Positions 25,110 to 35,343 are shown, numbered from the stretch's first letter. The stretch: 64,000 nucleotides of DNA from Lachnospiraceae bacterium (GCA_910575035.1 CAJTDL010000014.1:62001-126000), one strand, 5' to 3'. Notes: generated by a model from the sequence alone, not told the origin. Program-made: numbers and translations.

Positions 25110-25144
25110 GCACCGCCAGCGGCCAGGCGCTGTGCGGTGCTTTT
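25110..25144 (+). terminator. Intrinsic terminator after mgtE
   Basis: GCACCG (25110-25115) pairs with CGGTGC (25135-25140) and CAGCG with CGCTG inside it, followed by TTTT. Confidence 0.8.
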
Positions 25145-25227
25145 GCAATAGCCATAATTTTTCTAAACCCTAAACGCCATAAAACTTTTGAATGGCATAC
25201 GCAACGTATTCAGAGCAGCCAATTCCA

Positions 25228-25275
25228 AATAAAACTGGGGCAAACCTATATGATAATAATAGATTTGCCCCAGTT
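25228..25275 (-). terminator. Intrinsic terminator after the first Rpn gene
   Basis: AACTGGGGCAAA (25233-25244) pairs perfectly with TTTGCCCCAGTT (25264-25275). On the minus strand the hairpin runs into TTTTATTT, which suits the Rpn gene ending at 25342. Confidence 0.8.
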
Positions 25276-25341
25276 CTAATTTGCTTCATTATTTACCGGG
25301 TTTTTGGCAGTGAATATTTGTACGCTGCTGAAGTGATCCTG

Positions 25342-26313
25342 TCAGGTAAAGTGCGGCAGGTGGCTGGATTTTAATATTTCTACTTCCTCAAGGGGGATTC
25401 CTGAGATTTGGGAAATGACAGCTATGTCAAAACCTTTGGAAAGCATTTCTTTGGCTACCTGGATGGATTTTCTATATTCTCCTTTTTCAATGCCTTTTTC
25501 AATGCCTTCTTCAATGCCTTTTTCAATACCTTCTTCAATGCCTTTTTCAATGCCTCTTTCAATGCCTTCCTCGATGCCTCTTTTCCATCCCCGCTCCTCA
25601 GCTTCCAGCATCATCTCAGCATGGTCCCGGATGGCTTTTTCCCTGGCTTCATATTCCTGCCGCTTCTCCTTGTCCTGGCTGATTAATTGCAGCTTTTTGT
25701 AAGCGCTTTCTATATAAGGGTCCATCTGTGCTATCATATCGAGGTCCTCCTTCCGTTCGGAATCTATAAATTTGGCCCATAGTTCCAGGCTGCTGCAGCC
25801 TTCCCCCAGCTCTTCGGGGAGCTTTGGCAGCTCAATCACATGGAATTCCATTTTGTCTGTGTAAAGGAAGTGGCGTGTATCCTCACGGATATGGAAGCAG
25901 GAGTAAAACGAGCCATTGCCCTGCGTGCCCCCATCCTCCCTGAAAAGTATGAAGTCCAGGATGCTGATGCTTACGCATTTCTTGAACACGCGGTAGCTGT
26001 CCCCGGGCTTTATCTGCCCAATGAGCATTTTGGCCAGGTAGAACAGGGAGCGCTCAGCCCAAACATTGAGTTCGGAAAGCTGGATCTCAATGTCGATTTC
26101 CCTGTCGCTGTCCATAAGGAGCCTGACATCCAGGATGCCAAGCTTGTCGTCCCCATGCTCCTGGCGCAGGCTGGTGTTGAGGATGCGTGTCTCCCGGATG
26201 TCCCCAGGCGGGATATCCAATACGGCGGAGAGGAAGCCAGTGCGGGCTTTCTCATCCATCATAATTTCCTTAAAGGCGAAATCGACCTTTGGTTTCATTA
26301 AAAAATCTGCCAT
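25342..26313 (-). CDS. Rpn-family PD-(D/E)XK nuclease/transposase-like protein
   Basis: 323 residues from the ATG of MADFLMKPKVDFAFKEIM, the usual beginning of Rpn (recombination-promoting nuclease, PD-(D/E)XK) proteins. The core has GILDVRLLMDSDREIDIEIQLSE, with the acidic and E-x-Q active-site residues of the fold. The C-terminal part is a run of four-residue repeats GIEK/GIEE (about residues 252-285), encoded by near-identical 12-base units at 25480-25570, then a short helical end. Such tails vary in length between relatives. Rpn proteins are linked to recombination and, in recent work, to phage defence. Which applies here is not known. Confidence 0.85.
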   Translation of the reverse strand: MADFLMKPKVDFAFKEIMMDEKARTGFLSAVLDIPPGDIRETRILNTSLRQEHGDDKLGILDVRLLMDSDREIDIEIQLSELNVWAERSLFYLAKMLIGQIKPGDSYRVFKKCVSISILDFILFREDGGTQGNGSFYSCFHIREDTRHFLYTDKMEFHVIELPKLPEELGEGCSSLELWAKFIDSERKEDLDMIAQMDPYIESAYKKLQLISQDKEKRQEYEAREKAIRDHAEMMLEAEERGWKRGIEEGIERGIEKGIEEGIEKGIEEGIEKGIEKGEYRKSIQVAKEMLSKGFDIAVISQISGIPLEEVEILKSSHLPHFT

Positions 26314-26568
26314 AGTGCACCATATCCTTTCCAATGTTTGTTTTGGGGATGCATATAATTAATGGAGCCTGGGTATTGGCCAAAAATGTTTCTTACATTA
26401 TATTTATATTATACATGATAATTCTGCTCCCTTTAACTTGCTTCATTCCATTGTACTGCTGGAAATTCCCAATGTAAACCAGTAGGGGTTCGTTGGTTCC
26501 ATGCCAGGGTTTCCTTGTATACTCATAATTGTGCCTGTCAAATGCCCTGGCTATCAATACTTTAATGC

Positions 26569-27495
26569 CTATATCCCAAAGGCTTTCCTCACCTTTCCCA
26601 CATCCTCCACCGTACAGCCTGCCTCTTCTGCAATCTGCTCATCTGTCAGGCCTGGATCCTTCTTTAGCATCTGAAAAACCTGCCCTGACAAAGCCACTCC
26701 TTGCTGCAGGCCCTTTTGCAGGCCCCTTTGCATACCCTTTTGCAGACCCCTTTGCAGGCCCCTTTGCTCCCCAATCTGCATTGCCTCTTCCTGTTTCACC
26801 TGGATATCTTCCTCATAGTTGTATTCTGCAATCAGCATATTCCTCACCTCGCTCCCTTTCCGTTTTAGGTAATCCGCTAAAATTCCTTTGCCAATACATT
26901 CATTGATTGCCTTTTTGATTGGCTCCCCTTCATGGGAATACTTACGGACTGTGTCAACAAACTGGCTGTATTCCCACAATACCCCACACTTTCCCAAAAT
27001 CTTATGGGCTTTGCTGGGATTGATGTTTATAACCCTTACCTTTAGCTCTGCTGAGTTTCCTGCCGCCGGGATTAAAAATGCATCTGACAGGGACAGCTCC
27101 TGCTCCAATGGCTGGTTCCGCATGCCATTATAAAAAACATAAAACTCTGGCATCGGAATCTTGACCAGGTTTGCCTTGTACCTGTCCCTGTCCTCTACTA
27201 TCTGCTCATATGCCCTCCCCACATACATTAGGCAGCGCAGCGGCATGTTTGGGTTCACTGTGCTTTGGTGCTCCCCAAAGACAAGCACCTTCCCATCTGC
27301 CTCAAAAGAAATATCATTTTTAAAGTTCTTGTACAGCGCCTGCCCTATCCTGAGCTTCCTAACCATCCCCTCATCCTGGTAACCTGTCCCATGCAATGCA
27401 TTGTACAGGCTTAACAGGTTCTTTTCAGCTGTCTCGTCTTCATAAAAGAGGTCAACAAACACGCTGTCCTTATGCTCACGGTTTTCCTTTCCCAT
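26569..27495 (-). CDS. Rpn/PD-(D/E)XK-like transposase-family protein
   Basis: 308 residues, a second member of the same broad family but of a different subgroup. It starts MGKENREHKDSVFVDLFYED, has ISFEADGKVLVFGEHQS in the place of the D...ExQ nuclease core, and YVFYNGMRNQPLEQELSLS in the middle. A run of GLQ(R/K)G repeats (about 244-270) precedes a helix-turn-helix-like end, LTDEQIAEEAGCTVEDVGKVRKAF, that could bind DNA. Both Rpn genes lie in tandem on the minus strand, 255 bases apart. Function as for the neighbour, unproven. Confidence 0.8.
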   Translation of the reverse strand: MGKENREHKDSVFVDLFYEDETAEKNLLSLYNALHGTGYQDEGMVRKLRIGQALYKNFKNDISFEADGKVLVFGEHQSTVNPNMPLRCLMYVGRAYEQIVEDRDRYKANLVKIPMPEFYVFYNGMRNQPLEQELSLSDAFLIPAAGNSAELKVRVININPSKAHKILGKCGVLWEYSQFVDTVRKYSHEGEPIKKAINECIGKGILADYLKRKGSEVRNMLIAEYNYEEDIQVKQEEAMQIGEQRGLQRGLQKGMQRGLQKGLQQGVALSGQVFQMLKKDPGLTDEQIAEEAGCTVEDVGKVRKAFGI

Positions 27496-27933
27496 TATAA
27501 TATACCACCTTTCCTACTCTTTTGAGGATACAGGCCCCAATAGGGGATCTGTTGAAAACATTTGAAATTGCTGTGCCGTTTATATTATAATGGAATCCAC
27601 TGTATTTGTCATTGGACTGGCAGTCTAATTTTTCTTCTAATGGTTTATATTTGCTTTTTTCTATATCCGAAAAAATTATTCCAAATTGCTGGTTCTGTTT
27701 CCATCATGTAATGGATATAGCCTTTGCCAGTTTCTATATACCTGATAATTGCATGATGTTTCTGGCATATCCCATACGGAAGCTGTTTTTATCATCCGAT
27801 ACCTGCTTTGATGTAGGCAGTTTCTTCCTAAATATTTACACACGGATATTTGCAATACTGCTGCAAGTATTTATGCCTGTTTTTGATTTCCATGTTCCCA
27901 TGCTATAAGTATAACACAAGCCCCCACTTTTTG
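27496..27933. other. Gene-free stretch
   Basis: No intact reading frame with a ribosome site. The minus strand carries short Lys-rich frames broken by stops (for example KSKYKPLEEKLDCQSNDKYSGF), possibly a decayed gene. A 20-base phrase around 27592-27611 (AATCCACTGTATTTGTCAT) resembles one near 31385 beside the other IS3 relic, so insertion-sequence debris is likely. Confidence 0.4.
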
Positions 27934-28527
27934 CTACCTTAACCCACTGCTTAAAGCCAGGGCGATTGCGGCAGCCATTATTCCAAAATACAGCCCGTGC
28001 CTAATAATGTGTCCGATATCCGTTAAAACTATGCGGACAGACATGGTTATAACTAACAGCTGTAAAGTCAGGGCTTTCTGCAATACGCGGACTGTGGGAG
28101 CACTGGTGATATCATGGCCTGTGATGCTTGCAATAATACTCCTATCATGCAGGCCTATGATGGTACAGTTGTACCCAACTTCATGGCTGTCAAGAAACAG
28201 ATACATAAAACTTGTACACCACTTTGGGCTGATCCGTCTGGCAATGAAATCCTGATTCATCCCGTTTTCAAACACTTTGTGTGCCTTCCCATACTGATAA
28301 CCAATCTTTTCCAGACATACAATAGGACGCAGGCCAAGCCCTGTATCCATGTATTTGTGCAGGGCTGTAGAGCCATAACCATATCCCCTGCAAGCCAAAT
28401 AAACAGCCATGTTCCTGTATCCATCAACTCCATTGTGGCTGTGATAGATTTCCGGATCCATTCCAGAATCTTCGATTTTGGGCATCATAATCCTCCTTTC
28501 GGTGTCTACAATAGTTATAATATGCAT
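27934..28527 (-). pseudogene. IS3-family transposase (OrfB) remnant
   Basis: A 197-codon frame contains pieces of an IS150-type OrfB integrase: YHSHNGVDGYRNMAVYLACR, then YGSTALHKYMDTGLGLRP, then MNQDFIARRISPKWCTSFMY followed by YNCTIIGLHDRSIIAS. The catalytic DDE set is incomplete: D appears as CTSF where CTDF is normal, and the end of the frame has decayed. No OrfA and no clear terminal repeats are found. It is a relic of the same kind as the one at 31.5-32.3 kb. Confidence 0.8.
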
Positions 28528-29064
28528 TTGGGCTATGGAAAGCCATCTTGTCTAAACAACCAGCAGATGCCAAATTCCCCATGATATTAGATTATACTAT
28601 TAATCATAAGAAACGCCATTATTTTGTGCGTGTATTGGTTTTGTCACTTATACTTTAGCACAAAAAGCGTTCCATTTTAGATAACTGAACAAAAATTACC
28701 ATATCTGACCATATTTGAGAAATAATAGATGGAAAGATTTGATTCTATATAAGTGGAACGGATCAAGTGTGGCATTTTGCCAAAAAATCTACCTAACACC
28801 CTATACAAGGCGGATGTATCCTTTGGTCATTTGGTACGGCCGTTTTCTAGTATTGCTTTTGCCCTATATTTTACTGTTTCAGTTAAGTTACCTACTATCT
28901 ATTGTTACTCTATGACAAGCATTTAATAGCAGTATAGCTTGTTCCATCCATTCCCGCCTAAAAGCCTACTTGCCATTCCCACGGAAACATGGTAAAATCT
29001 CTTTGGGCATCCGTATAGGCATGTGGTTATAGCACCCCAAAGACTGAGGAGGTAATAGAAAGGA
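28528..29064. other. Gap upstream of the plus-strand glycosyltransferases
   Basis: No supported gene. A plus-strand frame at 28715-28915 (ending VLLLPYILLFQLSYLLSIVTL) could be a membrane-protein relic, but has no ribosome site. GAGGAGG and GAAAGGA at the right edge belong to the gene starting at 29065. Confidence 0.4.
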
Positions 29065-30171
29065 ATGAAAATACTATATATCACAACAGTTGGCGGGACA
29101 ACCTGCTTTTTTAAATACCTGATAAAAACCCTATTGGAGTACAATATCACTGTGGACATCGCCAGCAATACCGCTGCTTCACCTGTGCCAGAAGAGTACA
29201 GAGAATGGGGCTGCCAGATATTCCCTCTTACCTGCACCCGTTCCCCAATGGACAGGAATAACCTCACAGCCATAAAGGAGATCAAAAAGATTGTAAGCCA
29301 TAATCACTATGACATTATCCACTGCCACACGCCAATCGCAGCAGTATGCGCACGGATTGCTTGCAGGAAGGCCAGGAAACAAGGAAGCAAGGTATTCTAT
29401 ACTGCCCATGGCTTCCACTTCCACAAAGATGCCCCCAAGGAAAGCTGGCTGCTCTATTACCCAATAGAATGGCTATGCGCCCACTGGACGGATGTCTTAA
29501 TCACCATCAACAGGCAAGACTTTTCCCTGGCAAAAAAGAAAATGAAAGCAAAATCTGTCACCTATGTTCCTGGCGTAGGAATTGACATCGAACGGTTTTC
29601 CTCCCCCAATATTGACAAAGCCAAAAAACGCTTGGAACTGCATGTGCCAGAGAACGCTTTCCTATTACTATCTGTCGGAGAATTAAATGACAATAAAAAC
29701 CACGAAATCGTCATTCGTGCCCTGTCAAAATTACAGGATCCAAAAATTCATTATATCATCGCAGGAAGCGGATACTTAGAAGGATACTTACATAACCTGT
29801 CTGCAGAACTTGACATAAGAAAGCAAGTCCATTTATTGGGCTACCGCAAAGATGTGGATGAGTTATATAAGGCATCTGATACCTATATCCACCCTTCACT
29901 TCGGGAAGGGCTTCCCGTAACCATAATGGAAGCCATGGCTGCAAAAACACCTGTCATCTGTTCCAATATTAGGGGATGCCAGGAATTAATCAACTCAGAA
30001 TATTTATTTTCCCCAAGGGATTTAACGGATGTCATAGAAAAAATCAGGAGAATCCGCTTTTGCCCTGACTTGGATAGCGTAGTAAATGCTAATTATGGTA
30101 AATTGCAAAAATATAATATTTTTCATGTAACCCGAAAAATGTTAAAATTATACGGTATCAAAAGAGAATAA
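29065..30171 (+). CDS. GT4 glycosyltransferase (EpsD/CapM-like)
   Basis: GT-B fold transferase of 368 residues. The N-terminal acceptor domain starts MKILYITTVGGTTCFFKYLIK and has IIHCHTPIAAVCARIA. The C-terminal nucleotide-sugar domain has SVGELNDNKNHEIVI and the E(x7)E motif within SLREGLPVTIMEAMAAKTPVI. Probably adds a sugar to a lipid-linked polysaccharide unit on the cytosolic side. It faces away from the main minus-strand capsule locus, with IS relics on both sides, so it may be a displaced part of it or a separate older cassette. Confidence 0.9.
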   Translation: MKILYITTVGGTTCFFKYLIKTLLEYNITVDIASNTAASPVPEEYREWGCQIFPLTCTRSPMDRNNLTAIKEIKKIVSHNHYDIIHCHTPIAAVCARIACRKARKQGSKVFYTAHGFHFHKDAPKESWLLYYPIEWLCAHWTDVLITINRQDFSLAKKKMKAKSVTYVPGVGIDIERFSSPNIDKAKKRLELHVPENAFLLLSVGELNDNKNHEIVIRALSKLQDPKIHYIIAGSGYLEGYLHNLSAELDIRKQVHLLGYRKDVDELYKASDTYIHPSLREGLPVTIMEAMAAKTPVICSNIRGCQELINSEYLFSPRDLTDVIEKIRRIRFCPDLDSVVNANYGKLQKYNIFHVTRKMLKLYGIKRE

Positions 30172-30226
30172 CACTCAAAACCAAATGCCCCTGCTATTTT
30201 TATGATCAGAAAGGTGCTTCTATATA

Positions 30227-31282
30227 ATGAAAAAAATCAAGGTTTTACACATACTAAATACAGGATCTTACTCTGGGGCAGAAAATGTCGTTATTACAAT
30301 CATTAACAATATGAAGGAGTATGTAGATGGTATCTATCTATCTCCTGACGGCAATATACGAAATCATTTAGAAGAGAATAATATCTCTTTTTATCCGGTA
30401 AAAAAATTAAGTATTTCAAACTTAAAAAAAGCCATTCATAAAATAAAACCTGATATTTTACATGCCCATGATTTCACTGCTGGGATACTCTCTGCGCTTT
30501 CCACCAGAAAAATTCCCATTATTAACCATATACACAACACACCTCCCTGGATGAAAACACTGTCTTTAAAATCTATTGTATACGGGATTTCCTGTATTCA
30601 ATACAACTGGATTCTAACAGTTTCCAGCTCAATTTTAAAGGAATATGTTTTCGGGAAATATATTACCCCAAAATCCACTATGATAGGAAACCCTTTTAAT
30701 ATTCAAATAGTTCGGGAAAAAGCTATGGTTGCTACGTTAAAATCACCATCTGACATTGTGTTTTTAGGAAGGTGTTCGAAGCAAAAAAATCCATTTTTAT
30801 TTTTAGATATCATAAAGAATCTTTCAAAACTCCTTCCAAACATACAGGCCATTATGGTAGGGGACGGAGAACTGCGCCAACAGGTAGAATCCCGCATCCA
30901 TGAATTAGGATTAGAAAACAATATTACTTTATATGGATTCCAGGACAATCCCTATGGGTTATTAAATGCTGGAAAAGTGCTGTGCATGCCATCTCTTTGG
31001 GAAGGCCTTCCTATTGCGGCATTAGAAGCATTATTACTTGACAAGCCTGTGGTAGCCTCACCAGTGGGAGGACTTATTGATATCATAGACCCATCTTGCG
31101 GCCAATTATGCAACACAAGAGAGGCATTTGTCAACGAATTATATCAACTGTTAACAAATGCCACATACTATCAATCTAAATGCAATGGAGCACACCAAAA
31201 AATAATGGGGCTAAATGATATGCCGCATTACATTCAAACTATATATAAAATTTATAAATCAATATATGAATCCAAATACTAA
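30227..31282 (+). CDS. GT4 glycosyltransferase
   Basis: 351 residues, GT-B fold. MKKIKVLHILNTGSYSGAENVV at the start is the usual glycine/acceptor loop of EpsF-like enzymes, DILHAHDFTAG follows, and the C-terminal domain has FLGRCSKQKNPFLFLDI and SLWEGLPIAALEALLLDKPVV. The second gene of a two-gene plus-strand unit, 55 bases after the first. Codon use is more AT-rich than in the first gene. Sugar specificity cannot be read. Confidence 0.9.
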   Translation: MKKIKVLHILNTGSYSGAENVVITIINNMKEYVDGIYLSPDGNIRNHLEENNISFYPVKKLSISNLKKAIHKIKPDILHAHDFTAGILSALSTRKIPIINHIHNTPPWMKTLSLKSIVYGISCIQYNWILTVSSSILKEYVFGKYITPKSTMIGNPFNIQIVREKAMVATLKSPSDIVFLGRCSKQKNPFLFLDIIKNLSKLLPNIQAIMVGDGELRQQVESRIHELGLENNITLYGFQDNPYGLLNAGKVLCMPSLWEGLPIAALEALLLDKPVVASPVGGLIDIIDPSCGQLCNTREAFVNELYQLLTNATYYQSKCNGAHQKIMGLNDMPHYIQTIYKIYKSIYESKY

Positions 31283-31489
31283 AAAAGAAAGTATCCCTTA
31301 AACAATACTTTTCTTTAATGCCTGACTAATTTAACCTGTTGTGCTAGTTAAATTCCAATACCCGAATCAATACATTGTATTTGCATCATATAAAATCCAC
31401 TATATTTAGTCATGTTATTCAACGGTTTGGAACAAAAGCTGTCATTACATTATAACTCAGACAGTCTATGATTTGTTACATAGGCATAG

Positions 31490-31980
31490 CATTGTCAGCT
31501 TTGAAAGGTGTAGCCTATGATGGCGCAATTATATCGGACATCCCCATCCTTCAGGAACAGGTATGTGAAATCTGTGCACCATTTTTGATTCGGCTTGCCT
31601 GCATGAAAGTCCTGGTTCAGTTTGTTCCCGAATATTTTATGCGGCTTCCCTGGCTTTGTCCCTGGTTTTTTAGGGCGGGCGATGGAATGCAGCCCCGCCT
31701 CTGTGTTCATATATTTATGGATGGCAGTGGCGCTGTAGCTGTATCATTCACGCTCCAAATAGGCTGTCATGGTACGGTAGCCGTCAACACCGTTATACCT
31801 GTGGTAGACTTCATCTATCTTCCTCAGGACTTCTGCTTTTTGGGCATAATAATCCGCCTTCCGGTGTTTCCGGTAGTTATAGTAGGCATTCGGGCAGATC
31901 CCCAGCCGCTGGTGCAGCCAGCAGGTGCCGAATTCTTCATGGTGTTGGTCAATAAACCAGTAAGCCTCTAACCGATCTCC
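31490..31980 (-). pseudogene. IS3-family OrfB remnant
   Basis: Minus-strand pieces of an IS150-like integrase in several frames: a stretch ending IHKYMNTEAGLHSIARPKKP, then KIFGNKLNQDFHAGKPNQKW, CTDFTYLFLKDGD and YNCAIIG. The frame is broken by several stops and the C-terminal half, including the later catalytic residues, is absent. It directly follows the intact-looking OrfA. Confidence 0.8.
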
Positions 31981-32250
31981 TTAGCAAAAAATTCCACCGC
32001 TTTTTTTAAATGCAATCTCCTTACGTAATCCTTCATTCTCTCGTTTTAGACGGAGGTTCTCCTTTATAGAATCATAATCTTCTTTGGCTTGGGGATCTGT
32101 ATGGCATTCTTTGTTGAATTCGCTACACCACTTGGGGATGCTGGCCTTGGATACGCCGTATTCAGCGGTGATGCTTTTGTAGGTTCGTCCTTCCTCTTCA
32201 TGGAGACGGACAATTTTCTTTTTAAATTCGGGAGTGTAGTTTTGTGACAT
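31981..32250 (-). CDS. IS3-family transposase OrfA
   Basis: 89 residues, MSQNYTPEFKKKIVRLHEEE at the start, then a helix-turn-helix (TYKSITAEYGVSKASIPKW) and a leucine-zipper-like end (ENLRLKRENEGLRKEIAF). These are the classic IS3 OrfA features. The OrfB that should follow by frameshift is broken, so the element cannot move by itself. Terminal repeats were not located. Confidence 0.85.
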   Translation of the reverse strand: MSQNYTPEFKKKIVRLHEEEGRTYKSITAEYGVSKASIPKWCSEFNKECHTDPQAKEDYDSIKENLRLKRENEGLRKEIAFKKSGGIFC

Positions 32251-32344
32251 AATGAGTACCTCTTTTCTTACAATTTTTATTATACTTCATTAGCCACTCC
32301 CGTTACAACTTTATTATAGCACTTCAGTATTCAGCTTTACATTA

Positions 32345-32778
32345 TCCTGGAAGTATGCTTTTTTGCAGGGCGCTGGCATGTCATTCCCACCGTTTCAGAT
32401 ATTCACCCATATTTCGCAGAGTGATTGTAATCCCATATTTCTCATGAACCAACTGGCATACGGCAGCCCGGATCCAGAGCATAAAACCCAGTTTCATCTG
32501 GTCAGGTGTTTTGTCAATGAGGATGTTCTGGATTTCTTTTTCCTGCGCAGGTGCAAGTTGGCGTTTTTCACCTGCCTTACGGCCACGCTTTTTCTCCTAC
32601 AGACATTTTACCCCCTCCTTTTGATATGCACTTGATATTCTGTCCACTGTCTGAAGTGAAAGATTGAGTATGTCTCAATTTCTTTATGTCTGATATACTT
32701 TTTCAGAAGTTGTATTGTTTGTTGTTTATTAATCTTTCTAGTTTCTGAAGAGACTATTTTCAAATTAATTTTTTCCAT
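32345..32778 (-). pseudogene. IS630-family transposase remnant
   Basis: The minus strand reads MEKINLKIVSSETRKINKQQ, then a decayed helix-turn-helix, then after a frameshift GRKAGEKRQLAPAQEKEIQN and KTPDQMKLGFMLWIRAAVCQ, ending with GITITLRNMGEYLKRWE. That is the N-terminal two helix-turn-helix regions of IS630-type transposases. The catalytic DDE domain is missing. It marks the left border of the capsule cassette. Confidence 0.75.
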
Positions 32779-32992
32779 AGTTCAACTATACCTGAAAACC
32801 ATCCAAAAGGATAGAAAAACATTGATTTTTAACTGCCAAACTGCCAAAATAACATATGAACTTTTCAAAATACTATGGTGAAGCTTTGACACCAGCATCA
32901 TTATATTCATTAAATTTCTTCGTGGTCATCCTAAAATCGAATATCATACCCTTATATACACACAGCCCCTATCTTTCAATAAATCTTTCTTA

Positions 32993-33826
32993 CTACCATG
33001 TCTTACTATTTTTTAACCAAGCTGTAAAATCATGTTTGACAATTCTTTCACTTTTAGGCGGCAATTTCATATACTCCCCATACCACTTCGTCAAAAGACT
33101 ATCCCAACATTTTACACATTTAAATTTTGATTTTTCAAATTCTATTTCTATTATTTCTTTCATTTCTTCTTCTCTTAGAAAATTTTTATAAAGTTTTTTC
33201 AATTTATAGGGTACAACTGGTTCTCCTTCCAGAATATGCACATATCTATTTTTACTGCAAATATATTTTTGGGAAATTTTTCCCAGCTTCTGAGACCAGT
33301 ACCTTCCATCTTTCTTCAATGCAATCCTATTTATAATGCTATAGAAAATTTTATGTTGTCTGACATCAAACCCACCACAAGCTGCTGAAATCCGAAGCAT
33401 ATTACAAATATAAATCTCAAAAAACAACTTCATAATCGAAAATCTCGATTTTCCCATCCCATCTATCGGAAACACATCTACATATACTCCATAATCTTCT
33501 ATATTCTCTAAAAGAGCATGCTCTACTAAAGTAGTATTTGTATCAACCACCTTTCCCCAAGGATAACAGTATTTTTGATTTTCATCGGTAAGCATTTTGT
33601 ATCTTGTACCATTCTGTAAAATTTGATATAATTTCAGATACGAATCTCTTGGCATCATAATATCAATATCATCATCCCAAGGGATAAATCCCTTATGCCT
33701 TATGGCCCCAAGCAATGTCCCATAAGCCAATGAATAATCCAACTTATTCTCTTCACATACTTTATGGATATGTTTTAATATGCCAAGTTCTAATTTTTTC
33801 AACTCATCTAATCCTAATTCACGCAT
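32993..33826 (-). CDS. LicD-family protein
   Basis: 277 residues. LAYGTLLGAIRHKGFIPWDD at about 33-52 and the following DIDIMMPR give the metal-binding Asp cluster of the LicD nucleotidyltransferase fold. Family members transfer phosphocholine or other phospho-substituents from CDP donors to cell-surface glycans. So this gene probably decorates the polysaccharide with a phosphodiester-linked group. Last gene of the minus-strand capsule locus, three bases after the flippase gene. AT-rich like its neighbours. Confidence 0.88.
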   Translation of the reverse strand: MRELGLDELKKLELGILKHIHKVCEENKLDYSLAYGTLLGAIRHKGFIPWDDDIDIMMPRDSYLKLYQILQNGTRYKMLTDENQKYCYPWGKVVDTNTTLVEHALLENIEDYGVYVDVFPIDGMGKSRFSIMKLFFEIYICNMLRISAACGGFDVRQHKIFYSIINRIALKKDGRYWSQKLGKISQKYICSKNRYVHILEGEPVVPYKLKKLYKNFLREEEMKEIIEIEFEKSKFKCVKCWDSLLTKWYGEYMKLPPKSERIVKHDFTAWLKNSKTW

Positions 33827-33828
33827 AC

Positions 33829-35343
33829 CTAATCAACCTGCTTTCTTTTACAAACATAAGAAATACCTTCTTCCATCAGCTTTCGGTCAAATAGCCAATT
33901 CCCCACCAAAACAATGGCTGATATAAATAACACTTGTCCTATGGAACTACATATCCATCCAAGAACACTCGCTGATTTAAAATCAAATTGAGATAATATT
34001 ATATAATACAACACCATCAAAAGGAGATTCACAATAAATTTCTTATAAAATTTTTTTATTGGTCTATTAATAATGTTTTTTGAAAGATATTGTACATATT
34101 GTATAGACCTTAGAATCATTGAAAACAACGTCCCAATGGCAACTCCAATTATACCATATTGAAATACCAACAAAACAGATACTATAATATTTAGGATTGC
34201 TTCAAAATAAGCCCCATTTCTAGTCTGTCTAAAATGCCCTGCTACAAAAACCAAATCACTATATGGAAACCTTAGACAATATGCTGCCTCAGAAGCCACT
34301 ATAACAAAAGCAAAGATAGGCCTAATATAATTAACATCTGCAACCTCATTTGTGTATAACGCAACAAATGGAACAATTGCAAATGCTGTCGTTCCAAATA
34401 ATACATTAATTATCATCATGTTAAATAATTCATATATATCTATTATCTTATTCAATCTTATTGTTTCTTGTTTTGCATACAAATTACCTAAAGAAGCTGA
34501 TATTCCTGATGATATAGAACTAATTATTCCTTTCACTGAATTCACTACAAGCATATAAACAGAATATACAGATACCTCACTCATCCTTCTGCTAAAAATA
34601 GTTAATATTACAATATCTGTATTTGTATGAATAAAATATGCAATATGTTGTCCAAAACCATCCCATCTCTGTTTTAAAACATCATTTGTTGGTTCTACTT
34701 TTTTATTAATATCATACTGCCTTCGGACGTATATATTGTATACTAACGGGCGCAACATAAATATAAAAGAACTAACCAATTTTACTGTTATAATACTACA
34801 ACCAAGCAAAATCAATATAACTGTAAAAATTGCATTTAAAATCAGTGTAACTGACTGCATAGTAGAAATAAGCCATAATTTTTGATCCGCTGCTAACATA
34901 AGTTGATATGTCATGCCAAAATAATATTGAATCAATGTCCCAATACTTATTGCTAAAATCATAGATGATGTAAACATCAAATCATGACTTTTATTAATCT
35001 TTGGATAAATAAAAATAAGTACTATCACATATATAATAAATAAATAAGCCACTCGTCTAAAAAATCTTTCTGTAGCATTAATTATGCCCGACACTTCTTT
35101 ATAATTCTTATATGCAAGTGGCTTATACAATTCTGCTTTTACAACACCCCCAATACCTGATTCAATCAACGTAATATAACCCAAAAATTGTGTTATTGAT
35201 GAAATGGTTCCATTTATATCTGAACCATAAGTTCCAATAATCATCCGCGGAACAATAAGTCCACATACAATGATTACTAACTGTTGGAATAAGTTCGATA
35301 ATATATTAAGTATTACCTTTTTCTTTCTCACCTGAACCCCCAT
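33829..35343 (-). CDS. Wzx-type polysaccharide flippase
   Basis: 504 residues with 12-14 predicted membrane helices over the whole length, starting MGVQVRKKKVILNILSNLFQ and including IESGIGGVVKAELYKPLA. This is the MOP/MATE-like oligosaccharide exporter family. It should flip the lipid-linked repeat unit to the outer face of the membrane, partnering the Wzy-like protein at 42.6-43.7 kb. It touches the acetyltransferase gene end to start. Confidence 0.88.
   Translation of the reverse strand: MGVQVRKKKVILNILSNLFQQLVIIVCGLIVPRMIIGTYGSDINGTISSITQFLGYITLIESGIGGVVKAELYKPLAYKNYKEVSGIINATERFFRRVAYLFIIYVIVLIFIYPKINKSHDLMFTSSMILAISIGTLIQYYFGMTYQLMLAADQKLWLISTMQSVTLILNAIFTVILILLGCSIITVKLVSSFIFMLRPLVYNIYVRRQYDINKKVEPTNDVLKQRWDGFGQHIAYFIHTNTDIVILTIFSRRMSEVSVYSVYMLVVNSVKGIISSISSGISASLGNLYAKQETIRLNKIIDIYELFNMMIINVLFGTTAFAIVPFVALYTNEVADVNYIRPIFAFVIVASEAAYCLRFPYSDLVFVAGHFRQTRNGAYFEAILNIIVSVLLVFQYGIIGVAIGTLFSMILRSIQYVQYLSKNIINRPIKKFYKKFIVNLLLMVLYYIILSQFDFKSASVLGWICSSIGQVLFISAIVLVGNWLFDRKLMEEGISYVCKRKQVD

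Noticed and set aside
28715-28915. Short membrane-like frame before the glycosyltransferases
   Set aside because: No ribosome site and no family match; mentioned only as part of the gap.
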